From Hydrogenophaga sp. NFH-34 (GTDB lineage Bacteria; Pseudomonadota; Gammaproteobacteria; Burkholderiales; Burkholderiaceae_C), in NCBI RefSeq assembly GCF_021401345.1, contig NZ_JACBGE010000014.1:82046-146045 (forward strand): DNA of 64,000 bases. The letters are read 5' to 3'. The number at the start of each line of letters is the position of its first letter. The stretch's first letter is position 1. Made by a program: the position numbers and the translations under genes. Positions 25,681-36,914 of the stretch are shown here, piece after piece. The notes below the pieces were generated by a model that was not told where the DNA came from, made no database searches, and saw nothing but the letters and a program-made list of their open reading frames with translations.

Positions 25681-26910
25681 TCAGTCGGCCTGCTTGCGCA
25701 GGAAAGCCGGGATCTCGAAGTCGTCCATGCCGCCGGAAGCCAGGGCGTCGACCTTGGCCGCGGCCTGGGTGCGGTTGGTACGCCAGACGCTGGGCACCGC
25801 CATGGCGTCGTACGCAGGTTGTGCAGCCCCGGTGGCCGCCCCGTTGCCGGCTCCGCCGACCACGGTATTGACGGTGGGCACGTTGAACGGCACGTTGTCG
25901 GTGCCGGTGCGCAGCACCTGCAGGGGCGGCGCGGTGCGGCGGGCAGCGCCCTGGCGCGACAGGCCGGTGGCGACCACGGTCACGCGCATCTCGTCGCCCA
26001 GGCTTTCGTCGTAGGCGGCACCGTAGATGACGTGGGCGTCCGGCGCGGCGTAGGCCTTGATGGCGTTCATCGCTTCCTTCGACTCCTTCAGCTTCAGGCT
26101 GCCCTTGGAGGCCGTCACCAGCACCAGCACGCCCTTGGCGCCGGAGAGGTCCACGCCTTCCAGCAGCGGACAGGCCACGGCCTGCTCGGCGGCGATGCGG
26201 GCGCGGTCGGGGCCTTCGGCGGTGGCGGTGCCCATCATGGCCTTGCCGGGCTCGCCCATCACGGTGCGCACGTCTTCGAAGTCGACGTTGACGTTGCCGT
26301 ACTCGTTGATGATCTCGGCGATCCCGCCGACGGCGTTCTTCAGCACATCGTTGGCGTGGGCAAAGGCTTCGTCCTGGGTGATGTCATCGCCCAGCACGTC
26401 CTGCAGCTTCTCGTTGAGCACCACGATCAGCGAGTCGACGTTGGCTTCCAGTTCGGTCAGGCCGCCGTCGGCATTGGCCATGCGGCGCCCGCCCTCCCAG
26501 TCGAACGGCTTGGTGACCACACCCACCGTCAGGATGCCCATTTCCTTGGCCACGCGGGCGATCACCGGGGCGGCGCCGGTGCCGGTGCCGCCGCCCATGC
26601 CGGCCGTGATGAACAGCATGTGGGCGCCATCGATGGCGGTGCGGATTTCCTCCACGGCCGCCTCGGCCGCGTCACGGGCTTTTTCGGGCTTGCTGCCGGC
26701 GCCCAGGCCGGTGTTGCCGAGCTGGATGGTGCGGGTGGCCGAGCTGCGGGCCAGCGCCTGCGCATCGGTGTTGGCGCAGATGAACTCCACCCCCTGCACG
26801 TTGCGCATGATCATGTGCTCGACGGCGTTGCCGCCGCCGCCGCCGACGCCAATGACCTTGATTTGCGTGCCCATGTGGAATTCTTCGACTTCGATCATTT
26901 CGATGCTCAT
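25681..26910 (-). CDS. ftsZ: Cell division protein FtsZ
   Basis: 409 aa tubulin-like GTPase that forms the Z ring. GTP-binding loop GMGGGTGTGAAP, N-terminal KVIGVGGGGGNAVEHM, T7 loop NVDFEDVRTVMGE, a variable linker, and the C-terminal peptide DFEIPAFLRKQAD that binds FtsA and ZipA. GAGG lies just upstream of the ATG. The 182 bp gap to ftsA probably contains an ftsZ promoter, which I could not place. Confidence 0.98.
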   Translation of the reverse strand: MSIEMIEVEEFHMGTQIKVIGVGGGGGNAVEHMIMRNVQGVEFICANTDAQALARSSATRTIQLGNTGLGAGSKPEKARDAAEAAVEEIRTAIDGAHMLFITAGMGGGTGTGAAPVIARVAKEMGILTVGVVTKPFDWEGGRRMANADGGLTELEANVDSLIVVLNEKLQDVLGDDITQDEAFAHANDVLKNAVGGIAEIINEYGNVNVDFEDVRTVMGEPGKAMMGTATAEGPDRARIAAEQAVACPLLEGVDLSGAKGVLVLVTASKGSLKLKESKEAMNAIKAYAAPDAHVIYGAAYDESLGDEMRVTVVATGLSRQGAARRTAPPLQVLRTGTDNVPFNVPTVNTVVGGAGNGAATGAAQPAYDAMAVPSVWRTNRTQAAAKVDALASGGMDDFEIPAFLRKQAD

Positions 26911-27092
26911 GTTGGCCTCCTGGGTTGCGCCTGGGGGGGCGCGGGGTGATTCAGATAAAACGGTAAGACGGGAAATGCGGAAAACGGGATTCGGTCGTTC
27001 AGCCAGGCGGCCCGGTGCCGTCCCGACATCGGAACGGGGATCGCGGGCGGGTCCGGGGCGACCAGGGGGCGGACGATGGCGTCGAGGTCATG

Positions 27093-28322
27093 TCAGAACG
27101 TCCCCAGAAACCAGTTCTTCAGGCGGTCGAAGGCGCCTTGCATGGAGCCGCTCTTCTGCGCCACCTTGTGGCCGCGCAGACGGGCCTGACGGGCCTCTTC
27201 CAGCAAGCCCATGACCGTGGCCGCGCGGGGTTGCGCCACCATGTCCGACAAGGCGCTGGCGTACTGCGGGATGCCTCGGCGCACGGGTTTGAGGAAGATG
27301 TCCTCCCCGAGTTCAACCATGCCGGGCATGACGGCGCTGCCGCCCGTGAGCACGATGCCCGAGGACAGCACCTCTTCGTGGCCCGAGTCGCGGATGACCT
27401 GCTGCACCAGCGAGAAGATCTCCTCCACCCGGGGTTCGATCACGCCGGCCAGCGCCTGGCGGCTGAGCATGCGCGGGCCGCGATCGCCCAGACCCGGCAC
27501 CTCGACCTGCTGGTCCGGGTCGGCCAGCAATTGCTTGGCGCAACCGCTCTCGACCTTGATGTCCTCGGCGTCCTTGGTCGGTGTGCGCAGCGCCATGGCG
27601 ATGTCGCTGGTGATCAGGTCACCGGCGATCGGAATCACCGCCGTGTGGCGGATCGCGCCGCCCGCGAAGATCGCCACGTCGGTGGTGCCGGCGCCGATGT
27701 CCACCAACGCCACGCCCAACTCCTTCTCGTCGTCGGTCAGGATGGCCTGGCTGCTGGCCAGCGGGTTGAGCATGAGCTGGTCGACCTCCAGACCGCAGCG
27801 GCGCACGCACTTGATGATGTTTTCCGCCGCGCTCTGCGCACCGGTGACGATGTGCACCTTGGCTTCGAGCCGGATGCCGCTCATGCCGATCGGCTCCTTG
27901 ACCTCCTGGCCGTCGATCACGAACTCCTGCGGCTCCACCAACAGCAGGCGCTGGTCGGTCGAGATGTTGATCGCCTTGGCGGTCTCGATCACGCGCGCCA
28001 CGTCGGCCGGCGTGACCTCGCGGTCCTTGATCGCGACCATCCCGCTGGAGTTGATGCCGCGGATGTGGCTGCCGGTGATGCCGGTGTAGACGCGGGCGAT
28101 GCGGCAGTCGGCCATCAGCTCGGCCTCCTTGAGCGCCTGCTGGATGCTCTGCACGGTCGCGTCGATATTGACCACCACCCCGCGCTTGAGGCCGTGGCTG
28201 GGGGCGACACCCAGCCCGGCCAGCTTGAGCTCGCCTTGGGGCAGGACCTCCGCCACCACCACCATGATCTTGGCGGTGCCTATGTCGAGTCCGACGACCA
28301 GATCCTTGTATTCCTTGGCCAT
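27093..28322 (-). CDS. ftsA: Cell division protein FtsA
   Basis: 409 aa actin-like ATPase that ties FtsZ to the membrane. Phosphate-binding loop VGLDIGTAKIMVVV, SHIRGINSSGMVAI in the 1C domain, DIGAGTTDVAIF, and IVLTGGSAVMPG. The C-terminus ends in an amphipathic stretch (FDRLKNWFLGTF) that fits a membrane-targeting helix. 15 bp behind ftsQ. Confidence 0.97.
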   Translation of the reverse strand: MAKEYKDLVVGLDIGTAKIMVVVAEVLPQGELKLAGLGVAPSHGLKRGVVVNIDATVQSIQQALKEAELMADCRIARVYTGITGSHIRGINSSGMVAIKDREVTPADVARVIETAKAINISTDQRLLLVEPQEFVIDGQEVKEPIGMSGIRLEAKVHIVTGAQSAAENIIKCVRRCGLEVDQLMLNPLASSQAILTDDEKELGVALVDIGAGTTDVAIFAGGAIRHTAVIPIAGDLITSDIAMALRTPTKDAEDIKVESGCAKQLLADPDQQVEVPGLGDRGPRMLSRQALAGVIEPRVEEIFSLVQQVIRDSGHEEVLSSGIVLTGGSAVMPGMVELGEDIFLKPVRRGIPQYASALSDMVAQPRAATVMGLLEEARQARLRGHKVAQKSGSMQGAFDRLKNWFLGTF

Positions 28323-28337
28323 GATGCGTTGCTTCGA

Positions 28338-29135
28338 TTACCGGGTTTTCGGTGGGGTGTTGGGGGCTTCGACGAGGGTGGTCACGCCGCGCACACGCAG
28401 GGCGTAACCGTTGGGGTAGCGCAGGTCGGCGTATTGCAGCGGACCGGGGTAGCGTTGCTGGATCTGGCCCAGCGAGCCTATGAACCGGGCGACACGCGCC
28501 TGCAAGGCTTCGGGCGTGCCGCGGCCAAGCTCCACCACGGCACCGCCTTCGAGTTCGGCGCGCCAGCCACCGCGCTCGTTGAGCTGCAGCTTCAGCAGCA
28601 CCAGCTGGTGGCGCGCAAATTCGGCCTTCAGCGGCTGGAACAGCGCCCAGACCTGCGCCGACTGGTGCTCCGGCCCCGACAGCTCCGGCAGCCCCTCCAG
28701 TTCGTCCGGCGTGGCCTCGAACACTTCGCCCAGGTGATTGACGAGGTGACCGCCGCCGGCGCCGCCCCACCAAGCCACCGGCTGGTGCTCTTCGATCGTC
28801 ACACGCAGGCGGTTGGGGAATTCGCGCTGCACCACCGCCTTGCGCACCCAGGGCACCGACTCGAACAGCCGCTGCACCTGGCGCAGGTCCAGCGCCAGGA
28901 AGCCGCTGGCCAGCGCATTGCGCAAAGGCGCCGCCAGTTGCGAACGGATGGACACCGCGTTCTGGTGCGCCACGTCGCCCTGCACCAGCACCGACTGCAC
29001 CGACCACGCCGGGTGCCGCACCGCCCACAGCCCGATCACGCCCACGGCCAGCGCGGCGAACAGCGCCACCAGGGCGCGTGTCGCCACGGCCATCAGCCGG
29101 ACGTCCAGGGGCAGGTCGAGGTCGGTGGCAGCCAT
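28338..29135 (-). CDS. ftsQ: Cell division protein FtsQ
   Basis: 265 aa from ATG 29135 (MAATDLDLPLDVRLM). A short cytoplasmic N-terminus, one transmembrane helix (ALVALFAALAVGVIGLW), then a POTRA domain (WSVQSVLVQGDVAHQNAVSI) and the beta domain with WVRKAVVQREFPNRLRVTIEEHQPVAWWG. It links FtsB/L and FtsI in the divisome. It starts 8 bp after ddl. The open frame continues into ddl antiparallel sequence and should not be used. Confidence 0.95.
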   Translation of the reverse strand: MAATDLDLPLDVRLMAVATRALVALFAALAVGVIGLWAVRHPAWSVQSVLVQGDVAHQNAVSIRSQLAAPLRNALASGFLALDLRQVQRLFESVPWVRKAVVQREFPNRLRVTIEEHQPVAWWGGAGGGHLVNHLGEVFEATPDELEGLPELSGPEHQSAQVWALFQPLKAEFARHQLVLLKLQLNERGGWRAELEGGAVVELGRGTPEALQARVARFIGSLGQIQQRYPGPLQYADLRYPNGYALRVRGVTTLVEAPNTPPKTR

Positions 29136-29143
29136 GGCGGGGG

Positions 29144-30118
29144 TCAGGCCTTCAGGGAAGCCGGGTTGTCCAGCGCGGCGGTGGCCAGCACCTGCAGGCA
29201 CAGGTCCTCGTAGGACACGCCCGTGGCGCGGGCCGACATCGGCACCAGCGAATGCCCGGTCATGCCGGGCGAGGTGTTGATTTCGAGCAACCAGGGCTTG
29301 CGCGTGGTGGCGTCGATCATCACGTCGGCGCGCGCCCAGCCCCGGCAGTCGAGTGTGCGGAAGGCCTGGAGCACCAGCGCCTGGATCGCGGCCTCCTCGC
29401 CCTCGGGCAGGCCGCAGGGCACGAGGTACTTCGTGTCGTCGGTGAAGTACTTGTTCTGGTAGTCGTAGTTGCCATCGGGCGCCACGATGCGGATCACCGG
29501 CAACGCACGCGCCGCGTCGCCCGTCCCGAGCACCGGGCAAGTGACCTCGTCGCCGGCGATGAACTGCTCGCACATCACCATCGGGTCCAGGCCTGCGGCC
29601 AGCGCGTAGGCCGCGTCGCACTGTTCCAGCGTCGTGACCTTGGTGAGCCCGATGGTGGAGCCTTCGCGCACCGGCTTGACGATCATCGGCGCCCCCAGCG
29701 CGGCGAAGGCGGCGCGCGTTTCCGCCGCGCTGCGCACCTGCCGCCAGGCCGGCGTGGCCAGGCCTTCGGCGATCCAGATGCGCTTAGTCATGAGCTTGTC
29801 CATGGCCACCGACGAGGCCATCACACCCGGGCCGGTGTACGGGATGCCCAACAACTCCAGCGCGCCTTGCACCGTGCCGTCTTCGCCGAAGCGGCCATGC
29901 AGCGCGATGAAGACGCGCGAAAAGCCGTCGCGCCGCAACTCACTCAGGTCGCGCTCGGCCGGGTCGAAGGCGTGGGCATCCACGCCCTTGGCCTTCAGCG
30001 CGGCCAACACGCCGGCGCCCGACATCAGCGAGACCTCCCGTTCGGCCGATCGGCCGCCCAGCAGGACGGCCACCTTGCCCAAGGCCTGCACATCGATGGG
30101 GTTCATGTTCGGATTCAT
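29144..30118 (-). CDS. ddlB: D-alanine--D-alanine ligase
   Basis: 324 aa from ATG 30118; a second in-frame ATG lies four codons later. Makes D-Ala-D-Ala for the stem peptide. ATP-grasp features: [46 protein letters not shown], and [15 protein letters not shown]. Two bases separate it from the murC stop. Confidence 0.96.
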   Translation of the reverse strand: MNPNMNPIDVQALGKVAVLLGGRSAEREVSLMSGAGVLAALKAKGVDAHAFDPAERDLSELRRDGFSRVFIALHGRFGEDGTVQGALELLGIPYTGPGVMASSVAMDKLMTKRIWIAEGLATPAWRQVRSAAETRAAFAALGAPMIVKPVREGSTIGLTKVTTLEQCDAAYALAAGLDPMVMCEQFIAGDEVTCPVLGTGDAARALPVIRIVAPDGNYDYQNKYFTDDTKYLVPCGLPEGEEAAIQALVLQAFRTLDCRGWARADVMIDATTRKPWLLEINTSPGMTGHSLVPMSARATGVSYEDLCLQVLATAALDNPASLKA

Positions 30119-30120
30119 GG

Positions 30121-31530
30121 TCACACCTTGTCCTTGCCGGCCAGCTCGATCACCTGAGCGGCCACCGCGCCGATGGAGCCGGCGCCCATGCACAGCACCA
30201 CATCGCCGTCGCGGGCGTTGTCCAGCACCGCCTGGGGCATGGCGGCTATGTCGTCCACAAAGACCGGTTCGAGCTTGCCCGCCACGCGCAGCGCGCGCGC
30301 CAGCGACCGGCCGTCGGCGGCCACGATGGGCGCTTCGCCAGCCGCGTAGACCTCGGCCAGCAGCACCGCGTCGGCCTGGCCGATCACTTTGACGAAGTCC
30401 TCGAAGCAGTCGCGCGTGCGGCTGTAGCGGTGCGGCTGGAACGCCAGCACCAGGCGGCGTTCGGGGAAAGCCCCGCGCGCGGCCGCGATGGTGGCGGCCA
30501 TTTCCACCGGGTGGTGGCCATAGTCGTCGACCAGGGTCGCGCGACCACCCGCCGGCAGCGGCGCTTCGCCATAGCGCTGGAAGCGCCGGCCCACGCCCTT
30601 GAAGTCGGCCAGCGCCTGCAGCAGCGCCGCATCGGGAATGCCCAGTTCGACCGCGATGCCGATGGCGGCCAGGGCGTTGAGCACGTTGTGGCGGCCCGGC
30701 AGGTTGAGCACCACGTCGAGGTCGGGCAGTTGCACGCCGTTGCGGCGCTGCACGGTGAAGTGCATCTGTGCCCCCACAGCGCGCACATCCACCGCGCGGA
30801 TCTGCGCATCTTCGGCCATGCCGTAGCTGGTGATCGGGCGCCCGATCTGCGGCAGGATCTCGCGAATCGCGGCGTCGTCCACGCACACCACGGCGGCGCC
30901 GTAGAACGGCATCTTGTGCAGGAAGTCGACGAAGGCGCCCTTGAGCCGGCCGAAGTCGTGCCCGTAGGTGTCCATGTGGTCGGCGTCGATGTTGGTGACG
31001 ACCGAAATCACCGGCAGCAGGTTGAGGAAAGACGCGTCGGACTCGTCCGCCTCGACCACGATGTACTCGCCCGAACCGAGCTGGGCATTGGCGCCGGCGC
31101 TGTTGAGCCGGCCACCGATGACGAAGGTCGGGTCCAGGCCTGCAGCGGCGAGCACGCTCGCCACCAGACTGGTGGTCGTGGTCTTGCCGTGCGTGCCAGC
31201 GATGGCGATGCCTTTTTTCATGCGCATCAGCTCGGCCAGCATGACCGCGCGCGGCACCACCGGCACGAGCTTGGCGTGCGCCGCCACCACCTCGGGGTTG
31301 TCTTCCTTCACGGCGGTCGAGGTGACGATGGCGTCGGCCCCCTCGATGAAAGCGGCGTCATGCCCCCGGTGCACCGTGGCACCCAGTGCGACCAGGCGGC
31401 GCGTGGCGGCGTTGGCCCCCAGGTCGCTGCCGGAGATCACGTAGCCCTGGTTCAGCAGCACCTCGGCAATACCGCTCATGCCCGAACCGCCGATGCCGAC
31501 GAAGTGAATGTGGCGAATGGCGTGCTTCAT
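30121..31530 (-). CDS. murC: UDP-N-acetylmuramate--L-alanine ligase MurC
   Basis: 469 aa. Adds the first amino acid to UDP-MurNAc. N-terminal [22 protein letters not shown] loop [24 protein letters not shown], the [11 protein letters not shown] region and the C-terminal DDYGHHPVE. Its ATG overlaps the murG stop by four bases. Confidence 0.97.
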   Translation of the reverse strand: MKHAIRHIHFVGIGGSGMSGIAEVLLNQGYVISGSDLGANAATRRLVALGATVHRGHDAAFIEGADAIVTSTAVKEDNPEVVAAHAKLVPVVPRAVMLAELMRMKKGIAIAGTHGKTTTTSLVASVLAAAGLDPTFVIGGRLNSAGANAQLGSGEYIVVEADESDASFLNLLPVISVVTNIDADHMDTYGHDFGRLKGAFVDFLHKMPFYGAAVVCVDDAAIREILPQIGRPITSYGMAEDAQIRAVDVRAVGAQMHFTVQRRNGVQLPDLDVVLNLPGRHNVLNALAAIGIAVELGIPDAALLQALADFKGVGRRFQRYGEAPLPAGGRATLVDDYGHHPVEMAATIAAARGAFPERRLVLAFQPHRYSRTRDCFEDFVKVIGQADAVLLAEVYAAGEAPIVAADGRSLARALRVAGKLEPVFVDDIAAMPQAVLDNARDGDVVLCMGAGSIGAVAAQVIELAGKDKV

Positions 31531-32654
31531 GCGCCCTTCCCCTTCGCGAGCTGCTCACAGGCCGCCACCACGGCGGCCACGGCCTCGGTCTTTGCCATTT
31601 GCTGGGCCTTCACGGCCATCTCCATCAAAGTGGCCCGTTGCACCGTGCGCAGGGTCTGCGCCAGCGATTCGGGCGTGAATGCGGGTTGGGGCACCAGCCA
31701 GGCAGCGCCCGCATCCACCAGGAAGCGGGCGTTGGTGGTCTGGTGGTCGTCCACCGCGTGCGGAAAGGGCACGAACAGCGCGGCCGCTCCCACAGCGGCG
31801 ATTTCCGTCACGGTGCTGGCACCGGCACGGCAGACGATCAGGTCGGCGTCGGCGAAGGCCTGGGCCGTGTCGTCGATGAAGGGCGTGAGCGTCGCGTCGA
31901 CCCCTGCTGCGGCGTAGTTCGCACGCAGCTCGTCGATCTGTTTTTCGCCGCTCTGGTGGATCACCTGCGGGCGCTCGGATTCGGGCAGCAGCGCCAGCGC
32001 GCGCGGCACGGTGTCGTTGAGCGCCTTGGCTCCCAGGCTGCCCCCCACCACCAGCAGGCGCAGCGGCCCGCTGCGCCCCGCCAGACGCTGCGCCGGTGGC
32101 GGCTGTTGCAGAAACGGTGCGCGCAGCGGATTGCCCACCCAGGCACCCTTCTTCAGCGCCCCGGGGAAGGCCAGAAACACGCGGTCGGCGACGCCGGCCA
32201 GCACCTTGTTGGCCAGCCCCGCCACCGAGTTCTGTTCGTGCAGCACCAGGGGCTTGCCCGCGAGCGTGCCCATCATGCCGCCCGGGAACGTGATGTAGCC
32301 CCCCAGGCCCACCAGCACGTCGGGGCGCACGCGGCGCACCACCTGCCAGGCCTGCCAGAAGGCACGCAGCAACCGCAGCGGCAGCAGCACCAGCGTCTGG
32401 AACCCCTTGCCGCGCACGCCACCGAAGTCGATGGTTTCCAGCGCAAAACCGCGCGGCGGCACCAGCCGGCTTTCCATGCTGCCCGGCGCGCCGAGCCAGT
32501 GCACGCGCCAGCCCTGTTCGCGCAGGGCCTCGGCCACGGCCAGGCCGGGGAAGATGTGCCCGCCCGTGCCACCGGCCATCACCAGCGCACACCGCGCCGT
32601 GCCCCGGTGGCCTGCCGCAGAGGTCGTGTGACGCGGGGTGGTGTTCGGCGTCAT
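31527..32654 (-). CDS. murG: UDP-GlcNAc:undecaprenyl-PP-MurNAc-pentapeptide GlcNAc transferase MurG
   Basis: 375 aa from ATG 32654, chosen because it overlaps the ftsW stop as ATGA. A 22-residue polar extension precedes the core [22 protein letters not shown]. Further marks are the [12 protein letters not shown] loop, [24 protein letters not shown] and [15 protein letters not shown]. Makes lipid II at the inner face of the membrane. Confidence 0.96.
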   Translation of the reverse strand: MTPNTTPRHTTSAAGHRGTARCALVMAGGTGGHIFPGLAVAEALREQGWRVHWLGAPGSMESRLVPPRGFALETIDFGGVRGKGFQTLVLLPLRLLRAFWQAWQVVRRVRPDVLVGLGGYITFPGGMMGTLAGKPLVLHEQNSVAGLANKVLAGVADRVFLAFPGALKKGAWVGNPLRAPFLQQPPPAQRLAGRSGPLRLLVVGGSLGAKALNDTVPRALALLPESERPQVIHQSGEKQIDELRANYAAAGVDATLTPFIDDTAQAFADADLIVCRAGASTVTEIAAVGAAALFVPFPHAVDDHQTTNARFLVDAGAAWLVPQPAFTPESLAQTLRTVQRATLMEMAVKAQQMAKTEAVAAVVAACEQLAKGKGA

Positions 32655-33931
32655 GCGCGCCCTCCCCGCATCAGTTGGCGGTTCTCGTAATCCACCCGCA
32701 GCACGATGGCAATGGCCACCAGGTTCATCAGCACGGCCGAGCCGCCATAGCTCATGAGCGGCAGCGTCAGCCCCTTGGTGGGCAGGGCCCCCAGGTTCAC
32801 GCCGATGTTGATGAAGGCCTGGAAGCCCATCCACAGACCCACCCCCTGGGCCACCAGCCCCGCGAAAACCTGGTCCAGCGCAATCGCCTGGCGCCCGATG
32901 TACATGATGCGGCGCGTCAGCCACAGGAACAGGCCGATCAGCGCGAGCACGCCGATCAGGCCGAACTCTTCGCCCACCACCGCCAGCAGGAAGTCGGTGT
33001 GCGCCTCGGGCAGCCAGTGCAGCTTTTCCACGCTGCCGCCCAGACCGACACCGAAGATCTCGCCGCGCCCGATGGCGATGAGCGCGTGCGAGAGCTGGTA
33101 GCCCTTGCCCAGCGCATGGTTCTCGCTGAACGGGTCCAGGTACGCAAAGATGCGTTCGCGGCGCCACTCGCTGGTCAGCACGATCATGGCGAACGCGGCC
33201 ACCACCAGCAGCGCCATGAGGAAGAACATGCGGGCGTTGACGCCCCCCAGGAACAGGATGCCCATGGCAATCACCACGATCACCATGAACGCGCCCATGT
33301 CGGGCTCGGCCAGCAGCAGCATGCCCACCACCAGCACCGCCAGCGCCATCGGCAGCACAGCGCGGAAGAAGCGCTCCTTGACCTCCATGCGGCGCACCAT
33401 GTAGTCGGCGGCGTAGAGCAGCACGGCCAGTTTGGCCAGCTCCGAAGGCTGGAAGCTCATGAAACCGAAGGAAATCCAGCGGCGGGCCCCGTTGACCACC
33501 GTGCCGACGTGCGGGATCAACACCACCACCAGCAGCACCAGCGCCACGGCGAACAGCCAGGGTGCAAAACGCTCCCAGGTGCGCATCGGCACCTGGAACG
33601 CCATCAGCGCGGCCACCATCCCGATCAGGATGAAGAAGCCGTGCCGGACCACGAAATGGGTGTGGCTGTAGTTGGCGAAGCGGGGGTTGTCGGGCAGCGC
33701 GATCGAGGCCGAATACACCATCACCAGGCCCCAGGCCAGCAGGGACAGCACCACCCACAGCAGCGGCTGGTCAAAGCCCAGCTCGCGCACCGCGGCGTTG
33801 CGTGTGCCCGCATAGGTGCGGTTGGACAGCCGCACCGGCAGCGCGTCGCCACCGGTCAGCGCGCCCGCGAGGCTGCGCCCCGAAAACAGGTCGCGCAGGC
33901 GGCTGGCGAAGGAACGGGCTTCGGTGCTCAC
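32651..33931 (-). CDS. ftsW: Septal SEDS glycosyltransferase FtsW
   Basis: 426 aa from GTG 33931, which overlaps the murD stop as GTGA. Multi-spanning SEDS protein that polymerises septal peptidoglycan with FtsI. Marks: [55 protein letters not shown] and [14 protein letters not shown]. The first 50 residues are a basic cytoplasmic tail. Distinguished from RodA (18175-19329) by position in the dcw cluster and by the longer tail. Confidence 0.96.
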   Translation of the reverse strand: MSTEARSFASRLRDLFSGRSLAGALTGGDALPVRLSNRTYAGTRNAAVRELGFDQPLLWVVLSLLAWGLVMVYSASIALPDNPRFANYSHTHFVVRHGFFILIGMVAALMAFQVPMRTWERFAPWLFAVALVLLVVVLIPHVGTVVNGARRWISFGFMSFQPSELAKLAVLLYAADYMVRRMEVKERFFRAVLPMALAVLVVGMLLLAEPDMGAFMVIVVIAMGILFLGGVNARMFFLMALLVVAAFAMIVLTSEWRRERIFAYLDPFSENHALGKGYQLSHALIAIGRGEIFGVGLGGSVEKLHWLPEAHTDFLLAVVGEEFGLIGVLALIGLFLWLTRRIMYIGRQAIALDQVFAGLVAQGVGLWMGFQAFINIGVNLGALPTKGLTLPLMSYGGSAVLMNLVAIAIVLRVDYENRQLMRGGRA

Positions 33932-35739
33932 AGGCCCCCTCCGAGTTCCACACCCCGTTCGGCCGCCAACGCCTGCACGGCTCCGACAAATACACGCGCC
34001 CGGTGCCCGTAGTTCTCGAACATGTCCAGACTGGCGCAGGCGGGCGAGAGCAGCACCGCGTCGCCGGAACGGGCCCAGGCCGCGCACTGCTGCACCGCCT
34101 CGGGCAGGCTGGCGGCGTCGGCCATCTCGACCCCCGCCTGTTGCGCTTCGGCGCCGATCTGCGCCCGGATACGCTCGGCGTCGCGGCCGATGAAGACCAC
34201 CGCGCGCGCGTGGCGCGCCACCGGCGCCGCCAGGGGCGAAAAGTCCTGGCCCTTGCCGTCGCCCCCCAGGATCACGACCAGGCGGCGCTCCGCGCCAAGG
34301 CCGCTGATCGCCGCCAACGTGGCACCGACGTTGGTGCCCTTGCTATCGTCGAAGTACTCGACCTCGTCGACGATGCCGACCGGTTCGACCCGGTGCGGCT
34401 CGCCGCGGTATTCGCGCAGCCCGTGCAGCATGGGCGCCAGCGGCGCGCCGGTCGACGTGGCCAGCGCCAGCGCGGCCAGCGCGTTGGCGGCGTTGTGGCG
34501 GCCGCGGATACGCAGCGCATCGGCCGGCATGAGGCGCTGCAGGTACAGCTCCTCCTCGTCGTCGGCGCGGCCCCGCTTGCGGGTTTCGTCCAGCGCCAGC
34601 GCCCGCACCAGCCATTCCATGCCATTGACCGCTTCCAGCCCCCAGTCGCCGGCGCGCGTGGGCAAGTCCAGGCCGAAGCTGCTCCAGGGCCGGGCGCTTT
34701 GCTGGCGATTGCGACCGCTGATCTTGACCGTCACCAGCCCCGGCTTCATTCCCAGCACCTGGGGGTCGTCACGGTTGAGCACCATCAGCGCCTGCTGACC
34801 GAAGGCCTCGGCCTTGGCCCCGGCGTAGGCAGCCATCGACCCATGCCAGTCGAGATGGTCTTCGGTGATGTTGAGCACCGTCGCGGCCGTCGGCACCGCG
34901 TCCCAGTCGCCACCGGCCGTGCCGTCGAGTTGGAAGCTCGACAACTCCAGCACCCAGACCTGCGGCAGGTGCGGCGGCTCGGGCGGCGGCGGGGGTGGCG
35001 GGGCGATCAGGGGCGCGACCTCGACGTCGGCCTCGGGTTCGACCGACTCGACGGTGTCATCGGCGACCGACGCGGCCACCTCCGGGCTGGCGGCTGCGTC
35101 GGCAGCCTCCGCGCTGTCGGGGGACGCGCTGTCGACCGCCACCGACACTTCGCCCTCGGCCACCGGTTCGATCACGTCGGCTTGCGCCGCTTGCGCTGCG
35201 GCCTCGGCATCCGCCTGCGCTTCGGCAGCCAGCGCTTCGCCCAGCACATCCAGCAGGGCCGGACCGATGTTGCCGGCCACCGCCACGCGCAGGCCGGCGC
35301 GCTCGAGCAGCAGGCCGGTGAGCGAGGTGACCGTGGTTTTGCCGTTGGTGCCCGTGATCGCCAGCACCTTCGGCCGGTAAGGCCAGGCTTCGCGCACGCC
35401 CAGTTCGCGCAGGGCGGCGGCAAACAGGTCCAGCTCGCCCACCAGCGGCACGCCGTGTTCGGTGGCCCAGGCGCGCACGGGCGCCAGTTGGGCTGGCGGC
35501 AGTCCTGGGCTGCGGGCAATGAGCTGCCAGGGCCCGCTGCCGAGCAAGCCCTCGTCGAAGGCACCGGCCACGAACGCCACCGCCGGGCATTCGGCCTGCA
35601 GCCGCGCCAGCGACGGCGGCGCAGGCCGGGTGTCGGCCACGGTCACCCGGGCGCCCTGGGCCGCGCACCAGCGCGCCATGGACAGGCCGGAGATGCCCAG
35701 GCCGAGGATGAGAACGTGTTGGTCCTGGAGCGTGTTCAT
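33928..35739 (-). CDS. murD: UDP-MurNAc-L-alanine--D-glutamate ligase MurD, with a long low-complexity insertion
   Basis: 603 aa from ATG 35739 (overlapping the mraY stop as ATGA); most MurD proteins have 440-500 aa. Core motifs are intact: [79 protein letters not shown], and a C-terminal KGQDFSPLA. The extra length comes mainly from about 90 residues (roughly 169-258) of Ala/Glu/Asp/Val-rich sequence ending in a run of seven prolines, between AGNIG and the ELSSFQL strand, plus a smaller charged insertion around [20 protein letters not shown]. The frame is intact through the insertion. Confidence 0.95.
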   Translation of the reverse strand: MNTLQDQHVLILGLGISGLSMARWCAAQGARVTVADTRPAPPSLARLQAECPAVAFVAGAFDEGLLGSGPWQLIARSPGLPPAQLAPVRAWATEHGVPLVGELDLFAAALRELGVREAWPYRPKVLAITGTNGKTTVTSLTGLLLERAGLRVAVAGNIGPALLDVLGEALAAEAQADAEAAAQAAQADVIEPVAEGEVSVAVDSASPDSAEAADAAASPEVAASVADDTVESVEPEADVEVAPLIAPPPPPPPEPPHLPQVWVLELSSFQLDGTAGGDWDAVPTAATVLNITEDHLDWHGSMAAYAGAKAEAFGQQALMVLNRDDPQVLGMKPGLVTVKISGRNRQQSARPWSSFGLDLPTRAGDWGLEAVNGMEWLVRALALDETRKRGRADDEEELYLQRLMPADALRIRGRHNAANALAALALATSTGAPLAPMLHGLREYRGEPHRVEPVGIVDEVEYFDDSKGTNVGATLAAISGLGAERRLVVILGGDGKGQDFSPLAAPVARHARAVVFIGRDAERIRAQIGAEAQQAGVEMADAASLPEAVQQCAAWARSGDAVLLSPACASLDMFENYGHRARVFVGAVQALAAERGVELGGGL

Positions 35740-36914
35740 CGGAGCTTGAGCGTGGACAAGCCGATCAGGCACAGCAACATGGTGATGATCCAGAAGCGGA
35801 CCACCACCTGGGTTTCCTTCCACCCCTTCTTCTCGAAGTGGTGGTGCAGCGGCGCCATCTGGAACAGGCGGCGCCCCTGGCCGTATTTCTTCTTGGTGTA
35901 CTTGAACCAGCTCACCTGCAGCATCACGGACAGCGCTTCAACCACGAAGATGCCCCCCATGACGGCGAGCACGATTTCCTGGCGCACGATGACGGCGATG
36001 GTGCCCAGTGCGCCCCCGAGCGCGAGCGCACCGACGTCGCCCATGAAGACCTGGGCCGGGTGGGTATTGAACCAGAGAAACGCCAACCCGGCACCCGCCA
36101 TGGCGGCACAGAACACCAGCAGTTCGCCCGCCCCCGGAATGTGCGGCACCAGCAGGTAGCGCGCGAAGACCGCATTGCCGGTGACGTAGGCGAAGATGCC
36201 CAGCGCCGACCCCACCATCACCACCGGCATGATGGCCAAGCCGTCGAGCCCGTCGGTCAGGTTGACCGCATTGCTGGAGCCGACGATGACCAGGTAGGTC
36301 ATGACCACAAACCCGAACACGCCCAGCGGGTAGGCCACTTCCTTGAAAAAGGGCACCATCAGACCGGAGTGCGGCGGCAGTTCCAGGGTGAAACCCGACG
36401 CGACCCAGTCGAAGAACAGCTCCAGCACGCGCAGGTTGTTGGTTTCGGCCACGCTGAAGGCCAAGTAGAACGCGGCCACCAGGCCGATGATCGACTGCCA
36501 GAAATACTTCTCGCGCGAGCGCATGCCTTCCGGGTCCTTGCGCACCACCTTGCGCCAGTCGTCGACCCAGCCGATGGCGCCAAACCCGAAGGTCACCAGC
36601 ATCACGATCCAGACGAAGCGGTTCGTCAGGTCGAACCACAGCAGCGTCGCCAGCGCGATCGCAAACAGGATGAGCACCCCGCCCATGGTGGGCGTGCCGC
36701 CTTTGCTCAGGTGGGTCTGCATGGCGTATTCGCGGATCGGCTGACCAATCTTGAGCGCGCTCAGGCGCCGGATGAAATACGGCCCGGCCACCAGCCCGAC
36801 GATGAGCGCGGTCATCGCGGCCATCACGGCGCGAAAAGTCAGGTACTGGAAAACGCGCAGAAAGCCAAATTCCGGGCCGAGGCCCTGCAGCCACTGGGCC
36901 AGACTAAGCAGCAT
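35736..36914 (-). CDS. mraY: Phospho-MurNAc-pentapeptide translocase MraY
   Basis: 392 aa from ATG 36914, overlapping the 3' end of murF by 11 bp. Transfers phospho-MurNAc-pentapeptide to undecaprenyl phosphate, giving lipid I. Ten-helix membrane protein with the catalytic aspartates in [24 protein letters not shown] and [12 protein letters not shown], and the HHH motif in [12 protein letters not shown]. Confidence 0.97.
   Translation of the reverse strand: MLLSLAQWLQGLGPEFGFLRVFQYLTFRAVMAAMTALIVGLVAGPYFIRRLSALKIGQPIREYAMQTHLSKGGTPTMGGVLILFAIALATLLWFDLTNRFVWIVMLVTFGFGAIGWVDDWRKVVRKDPEGMRSREKYFWQSIIGLVAAFYLAFSVAETNNLRVLELFFDWVASGFTLELPPHSGLMVPFFKEVAYPLGVFGFVVMTYLVIVGSSNAVNLTDGLDGLAIMPVVMVGSALGIFAYVTGNAVFARYLLVPHIPGAGELLVFCAAMAGAGLAFLWFNTHPAQVFMGDVGALALGGALGTIAVIVRQEIVLAVMGGIFVVEALSVMLQVSWFKYTKKKYGQGRRLFQMAPLHHHFEKKGWKETQVVVRFWIITMLLCLIGLSTLKLR

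Noticed and set aside
24856..26949. 697-codon plus-strand frame opposite lpxC and ftsZ
   Set aside because: Crosses two real genes and the repeat-rich gap between them; GC-driven shadow.
27015..29213. 732-codon plus-strand frame opposite ftsA and ftsQ
   Set aside because: Shadow of the dcw genes; no motif or ribosome site.
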